DNA of 40,407 nt from Cyclobacteriaceae bacterium (GTDB lineage Bacteria > Bacteroidota > Bacteroidia > Cytophagales > Cyclobacteriaceae): NCBI GenBank assembly GCA_016787625.1, contig JAEUUD010000008.1, positions 1 to 40,407 of the forward strand, in the 5' to 3' direction. Both the position numbers and the translations under genes were made by a program. The notes under the pieces were generated by a model. The model worked only from the letters and a program-made list of their open reading frames with translations, made no database searches and was not told the DNA's origin. Positions 39,393-40,407 of this stretch are shown here, in pieces (the first letter of the stretch is position 1; every line of letters starts with the position of its first letter).

Positions 39393-40322
39393 ATGCAGAT
39401 CAGCATCATCATATCAACAAGCAACCGGGGTGAAATCTTTACGAAGACCTTGACTGCCTGTATTGAAGCCGTCTCGAATTTGAACGCAGAGATCATTGTT
39501 GTTCATGATCGGACCTATAATAGTTTTCAGGTGCTGGCCCAGACAGCGGTTCCGGTAGCGGTACTCAGGAGTCCCAGGCCTGGCGTTGCAGCCAAACGCA
39601 ACCTTGGCGCCGCCAATGCACGCGGGACTTTGTTGCTTTTTCTCGACGATGATATCCTGACTTCAGATGCTGTCATTGGGCATATGATTAAGTTGCATGA
39701 GTCAGCACAGGATATTTGTGTCAATCCGAATTGGGTCTATCCAGCTAACCTGATGCGTGATTTGCCATCCAGTGCTTTTGGAAGATTCCTCCTTGCTTAC
39801 AACTTTGTGGGTTTTAAAGGATGGTATGGTGATCCATCATGGAAAGACAACGCGCTTTTTCAATCAAAAAGCATTGCCAGTTTTCATCTTTCGATTAGCC
39901 GGGAGAATTTCTTAAAGTCAGGTGGATACAACGAGAATTTTGCCGAGGCTGGATTTGAGGACTATGACTATCCAAAACGATTGAAGGAAGCCGACCTCAG
40001 GTTTTTTATAGATTCCAGCGTTTGCGTTTTTCACAATGAAGAAGACAGGACCACCATCAGGCCTTGGCTTGTTCGCCAGCAACGCGGAGCTTTCACACGT
40101 CGTGAGGCGGTTACATTGGGATATACGGAAATGAGCATTCACTATGGTGTACTCAAAAAAGCAACCTTCCGGTTCATAGCAATCCTGCAGCCGTTACTGC
40201 TGCTTGGCCTGAGTGCCATTTCAAAGTACAAGGGACTGGACCGGATTTCATTTCAGATAGTATTACTTTTGCAGGCACATCATATTTACAAGGGCTATTC
40301 ACACCCTGTCAAGCGCTCATGA
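39393..40322 (+). CDS. Glycosyltransferase, GT2 family
   Basis: Probably adds a sugar to the polysaccharide handled by the neighbouring exporter. The 309-residue protein begins at ATG 39393; GTG 39387 is in frame and would add two residues. The GT-A fold shows ISIIISTSNRGEIF at the N-terminus, the nucleotide-binding RPGVAAKRNLGAANARG (62-78), the metal-binding LDDD (84-87), and the acceptor region GGYNENFAEAGFEDYDYPKRL with the GFEDYDY catalytic acid cluster. A hydrophobic C-terminal helix near residues 255-275 may attach it to the membrane. The next gene overlaps its stop by four bases (ATGA). Confidence 0.92.
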   Translation: MQISIIISTSNRGEIFTKTLTACIEAVSNLNAEIIVVHDRTYNSFQVLAQTAVPVAVLRSPRPGVAAKRNLGAANARGTLLLFLDDDILTSDAVIGHMIKLHESAQDICVNPNWVYPANLMRDLPSSAFGRFLLAYNFVGFKGWYGDPSWKDNALFQSKSIASFHLSISRENFLKSGGYNENFAEAGFEDYDYPKRLKEADLRFFIDSSVCVFHNEEDRTTIRPWLVRQQRGAFTRREAVTLGYTEMSIHYGVLKKATFRFIAILQPLLLLGLSAISKYKGLDRISFQIVLLLQAHHIYKGYSHPVKRS

Positions 40323-40407
40323 AATTGCCTGCAAAAACCAGATTCCTGAATGTGTTCAGGAATATTTTCATGATACCGGTCCTTGAACGTCGATTGGCAA
40401 AAATGAC
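40319..40407 (+). CDS. Start of an unidentified gene, cut by the window edge
   Basis: An ATG at 40319 overlaps the stop of the GT2 gene in an ATGA junction and opens a frame that runs to the window end, 29 complete codons. The visible residues begin MKLPAKTRFLNVFRNIFMIP, basic and hydrophobic. That is too short to identify. The coupling suggests another enzyme of the same glycan locus. Confidence 0.6.
   Translation, partial: MKLPAKTRFLNVFRNIFMIPVLERRLAKM

Noticed and set aside
1..40407. CRISPR arrays, tRNAs, transposases, phage or defence genes
   Set aside because: I looked for repeated spacer-like units, tRNA cloverleaf ends and the usual protein motifs and found none.

Overview
The window is one dense chromosomal segment of a Bacteroidota bacterium, most likely a member of the Cytophagales or a near relative. 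The evidence is a gldH gliding-motility lipoprotein gene beside ricT, a fused SecD-SecF protein, a eukaryotic-type (GT3) glycogen synthase, a GWxTD-domain protein, a very large DUF2723/TMEM260-like membrane protein, and promoters with the Bacteroidota -7 element TAnnTTTG. There are no tRNA, rRNA, CRISPR, insertion-sequence or phage genes that I can see. Coding density is very high and no gap without a gene exceeds about 220 bases.

Layout. 1-7.2 kb: the 5' part of clpB (runs off the left edge), divergent from a GT3 glycogen synthase, then a small membrane protein, the alpha subunit of an iron-sulfur serine dehydratase, a secreted M28 peptidase and a secreted protein with NTF2-like features. 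7.3-10.7 kb: glycine decarboxylase (gcvP) and nucleoside diphosphate kinase (ndk) on the minus strand. 10.9-14.5 kb: a plus-strand run of nrnA (DHH phosphoesterase), two FKBP-type prolyl isomerase lipoproteins (GldI-like setting), rdgB and udk. 14.6-18.1 kb: a small orphan membrane-anchored protein and secDF, closed by a strong terminator. 18.1-21.7 kb: an NhaD-type Na+/H+ antiporter divergent from an OmpR-type response regulator and its histidine kinase. 21.7-26.9 kb: a minus-strand block recQ, purD, ricT, gldH. 27.1-34.6 kb: manC, rlmB, a GWxTD protein, a SAM methyltransferase, the DUF2723 protein and an orphan membrane protein. 34.7-40.4 kb: a plus-strand surface-polysaccharide region with a secreted TPR protein, a polytopic membrane protein, an ABC-2 exporter (Wzm/Wzt type, the ATPase carrying a C-terminal cargo domain), a GT2 glycosyltransferase and the start of one more gene.

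Most genes are housekeeping: protein quality control (clpB, FKBPs), nucleotide metabolism (ndk, rdgB, udk, purD), one-carbon and serine/glycine metabolism (gcvP, sdaA), secretion (secDF) and envelope glycan synthesis and export (manC, DUF2723, wzm, wzt, GT2). I see no defence system, biosynthetic island or mobile element.

The most interesting signals are regulatory. (1) A pair of 11-bp-phased TTCTAA direct repeats occurs just upstream of the response-regulator gene and again across the stop codon of its kinase gene; both lie 32-33 bp before a -7-like element, and the second is followed by a strong terminator with no plus-strand gene in between. This suggests autoregulation plus a possible small RNA. 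(2) Exact TAnnTTTG elements sit only 6-15 bases before several start codons, implying leaderless or nearly leaderless mRNAs. Both are inferences from sequence alone.
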